64,000 bases of DNA, from positions 186,001-250,000 of the forward strand of contig CBDFNO010000010.1 of the NCBI GenBank assembly GCA_965250265.1, written 5' to 3'. Shown piece by piece: positions 61,735-64,000 of the stretch. The first letter of the stretch is position 1. Each line of letters starts with the position of its first letter. The stretch is from PRS1 sp965250265 (lineage in GTDB: Bacteria > Bacteroidota > Bacteroidia > Flavobacteriales > Flavobacteriaceae). The notes beneath the pieces are model-generated. The model saw only the letters and a program-made list of their open reading frames with translations, searched no databases and had not been told where the DNA came from. Made by a program: the position numbers and the translations under genes.

Positions 61735-64000
61735 ATGAGTTTTTTAAATTCAGTAATTAAAGTATTTGTTGGAGATAAATCCAAACAAGATGTAAAGGCA
61801 ATTATACCTTTGGTAGATAAAATAAAATCTTTCGAAGCACAAATCGAAAGCCTGACTCATGATGAGCTACGTGATAAAACTATTGAGTTTAAAACTAAAA
61901 TTGCTGAAGTAAGAAAAGAAATTGAAGCCAATATTACTAAACTGCAAGAAGAAGCAGATACAAGTGAAAATATAGATAGAAAAGAAGACATCTATCAGGA
62001 AATCGATAGCTTAAAAGATGAGTCCTACAAAATTACTGAAGATCTTTTAAATAATATTCTACCTGAAGCCTTTGCAGTTGTAAAAGAAACCGCAAAACGT
62101 TTTGTAAATAATACAACTATTACTGTTAAGGCTTCAACTTACGATAGAGAATTATCAGGGAGTAAGTCGTATATAACATTAGACGATGACAAAGCAATAT
62201 GGTCTAATTCTTGGGATGCTGCTGGCAAACCCATAACTTGGGATATGGTACATTACGATGTACAGCTTATTGGAGGTATTGCCTTACACGAAGGTAAGAT
62301 TGCCGAAATGCAAACAGGAGAAGGAAAAACGGTTGTTGCTACATTGCCTATGTATTTAAATGCACTTGCAGGAAAAGGAGTGCATCTGGTAACTGTTAAC
62401 GATTATCTTGCTAAACGTGATAGTGCCTGGATGGCTCCTATTTTTGAATTCCATGGTTTGAGTGTTGATTGTATAGATTATTATAAACCAAATTCACCCG
62501 AGCGAAAAAAAGCTTACAACGCAGATATTACTTATGGAACAAATAACGAATTTGGTTTCGATTATTTGCGTGATAATATGGCACATTCGCCCGACGATTT
62601 AGTACAACGACCACACCATTATTCCATCGTAGATGAGGTAGATTCGGTTTTAGTGGATGATGCGCGTACACCATTAATTATATCTGGGCCAGTACCTGAT
62701 GGCGATAAACATGAATTTGATGAGTTAAAGCCTAAAATTGAAGATATTGTTCAGGTACAGCGTAAATATTTAATTGGTGTTTTAGCCGAAGCAAAAAAAT
62801 TGATTGCAGCTGGAGATACAAAAGAAGGTGGGTTTCAATTACTTCGCGTATATCGAGGAATTCCAAAAAATAAAGCGTTAATAAAGTTTTTAAGCGAAGA
62901 AGGTGTAAAACAACTGCTTCAAAAAACGGAAAATTTTTATATGCAGGACAATAATAGAGAAATGCCAAAAATAGATGCGGAGCTGTATTATGTTATTGAA
63001 GAAAAAAACAATCAAATAGAACTTTCAGATAAAGGTGTTGAATTTCTTTCTGGAAAAGATGATCCAAACTTTTTCGTTATGCCAGAGATTGGTCTTGAAA
63101 TTGCAAAAATTGAAGATCAAGGCTTAACACCTGAAAAAGAAGCAGAATTAAAAGAAGTACTATTTCGTGATTTCGGAGTTAAATCTGAACGTATTCATAC
63201 TTTAAGCCAATTGTTAAAAGCATATACTTTGTTTGAAAAAGATGTCGAGTATGTAGTGATGGAAAACAAGGTTATGATTGTAGATGAGCAAACTGGTCGT
63301 ATTATGGATGGTCGTCGCTATAGTGATGGACTTCACCAAGCAATTGAAGCCAAAGAAAAAGTAAAAGTTGAAGCTGTTACACAAACCTTTGCAACGGTTA
63401 CGCTTCAAAATTACTTTAGAATGTATCGCAAACTTTCTGGTATGACAGGCACTGCAGTGACAGAAGCTGGCGAGTTTTGGGAAATCTACAAATTGGATGT
63501 AATTGAAATACCAACCAACAGACCCGTTGTTAGAGATGACAGGCAAGATTTAGTTTATAAAACCAAACGCGAAAAATACAATGCTGTAATTGATGAAGTT
63601 ACCGAACTTTCGCAAGCCGGGCGTCCAATACTTATTGGAACAACCAATGTAGAGATTAGTGAACTTTTAGGTAAAATGCTTTCTATTAGAAAAGTACCTC
63701 ACAATGTATTAAATGCAAAACTCCATAAAAAAGAAGCCGATATTGTTGCAGAAGCTGGGCAATCTGGACAAGTAACTATTGCCACAAATATGGCTGGTCG
63801 TGGAACAGATATAAAATTAATTGATGCCGTAAAAAAAGCAGGTGGTTTGGCTATTGTTGGTACTGAACGTCATGATTCTCGTCGTGTAGACAGGCAATTG
63901 CGTGGTCGTGCTGGTCGTCAAGGAGATCCAGGAAGCTCTCAATTTTATGTATCGCTGGAAGACAACCTTATGCGCTTATTTGGTAGTGAACGAATTGCAA
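61735..64000 (+). CDS. secA: Preprotein translocase ATPase SecA, C-terminus cut by window edge
   Basis: Motor of the Sec pathway, driving unfolded proteins through SecYEG with ATP. Translation from ATG 61735 (MSFLNSVIKVFVGDK) stays open to the last base, giving about 755 residues. Visible motifs include MQTGEGKTVVATLP (Walker A), VNDYLAKRD, DEVDSVLVDDARTPLIIS (Walker B and preprotein cross-link region), RKLSGMTGTA, NMAGRGTDIKL and RRVDRQLRGRAGRQGD. An acidic insertion of about 40 residues near the N-terminus (ITKLQEEADTSENIDRKED) is usual for Bacteroidota SecA, whose full length is near 1100 residues. The remainder lies beyond the window. Confidence 0.97.
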   Translation, partial: MSFLNSVIKVFVGDKSKQDVKAIIPLVDKIKSFEAQIESLTHDELRDKTIEFKTKIAEVRKEIEANITKLQEEADTSENIDRKEDIYQEIDSLKDESYKITEDLLNNILPEAFAVVKETAKRFVNNTTITVKASTYDRELSGSKSYITLDDDKAIWSNSWDAAGKPITWDMVHYDVQLIGGIALHEGKIAEMQTGEGKTVVATLPMYLNALAGKGVHLVTVNDYLAKRDSAWMAPIFEFHGLSVDCIDYYKPNSPERKKAYNADITYGTNNEFGFDYLRDNMAHSPDDLVQRPHHYSIVDEVDSVLVDDARTPLIISGPVPDGDKHEFDELKPKIEDIVQVQRKYLIGVLAEAKKLIAAGDTKEGGFQLLRVYRGIPKNKALIKFLSEEGVKQLLQKTENFYMQDNNREMPKIDAELYYVIEEKNNQIELSDKGVEFLSGKDDPNFFVMPEIGLEIAKIEDQGLTPEKEAELKEVLFRDFGVKSERIHTLSQLLKAYTLFEKDVEYVVMENKVMIVDEQTGRIMDGRRYSDGLHQAIEAKEKVKVEAVTQTFATVTLQNYFRMYRKLSGMTGTAVTEAGEFWEIYKLDVIEIPTNRPVVRDDRQDLVYKTKREKYNAVIDEVTELSQAGRPILIGTTNVEISELLGKMLSIRKVPHNVLNAKLHKKEADIVAEAGQSGQVTIATNMAGRGTDIKLIDAVKKAGGLAIVGTERHDSRRVDRQLRGRAGRQGDPGSSQFYVSLEDNLMRLFGSERIA

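Noticed and set aside
63214..63546. 110-codon minus-strand frame inside secA
   Set aside because: Antisense shadow of SecA, which is translated continuously in this region.

Overview
The window looks like the chromosome of a marine member of the Flavobacteriaceae (Bacteroidota). The DNA is AT-rich, upstream regions carry Bacteroidota-type promoters (TAnnTTTG at -7) rather than strong Shine-Dalgarno sites, and TTG starts occur. A PorV/PorQ-family protein is present, and the run cobalamin adenosyltransferase - DUF2795 protein - SecA is typical of the family. I cannot name the genus.

Layout. (1) 1-2956: housekeeping edge with a truncated pssA (minus), then a PorV-like outer-membrane protein and a DUF4105 membrane protein (plus). 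(2) 2982-57674: one very large surface-polysaccharide locus. Nearly every gene is on the minus strand, so the order of transcription is from 57674 down to 2982. It begins with the export/control pair Wza and Wzc, then a UDP-GalNAc 4-epimerase-like protein and a TviB-like dehydrogenase (probable UDP-GalNAcA supply). Next come a lipid-linked sugar module (ArnC/GtrB-like transferase, two half-size EamA/ArnEF-like proteins, RffA aminotransferase, WbqC protein, GT-C-like membrane protein), methyltransferases, a second aminotransferase/WbqC cassette, an ABC exporter of the Wzm/Wzt type, and a long run of glycosyltransferases. Three asparagine-synthetase-like enzymes follow, then an O-antigen polymerase/ligase-like protein, and finally the polyprenyl-phosphate sugar-1-phosphate transferase that starts repeat-unit synthesis. 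I count 14 GT2, 8 GT4 and one GT8-like protein, one probable GT-C protein and five sulfotransferases. Two methyltransferase genes (31873 and 42323) are the only plus-strand genes in the locus. (3) 57877-64000: plus-strand housekeeping genes: an ABC-F ATPase, an O-methyltransferase-like protein, ATP:cob(I)alamin adenosyltransferase, a DUF2795 protein and secA, which runs off the right edge.

How the genes fit together (inference): the locus should make a complex, amidated, methylated and probably sulfated acidic glycan containing amino-deoxy sugars. The export machinery is mixed. Wza/Wzc and a Wzy/WaaL-like protein are present beside a complete ABC exporter, and no Wzx flippase is visible. The locus may therefore make more than one glycan, or use a hybrid route. 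Base composition is patchy: hand-counted rows near 11-15 kb are much richer in G+C than rows near 25, 31, 47 and 50 kb, which suggests assembly by repeated transfer.

All calls come from reading protein motifs by eye; no database search was run. Glycosyltransferase donor and acceptor specificities cannot be read from the sequence.
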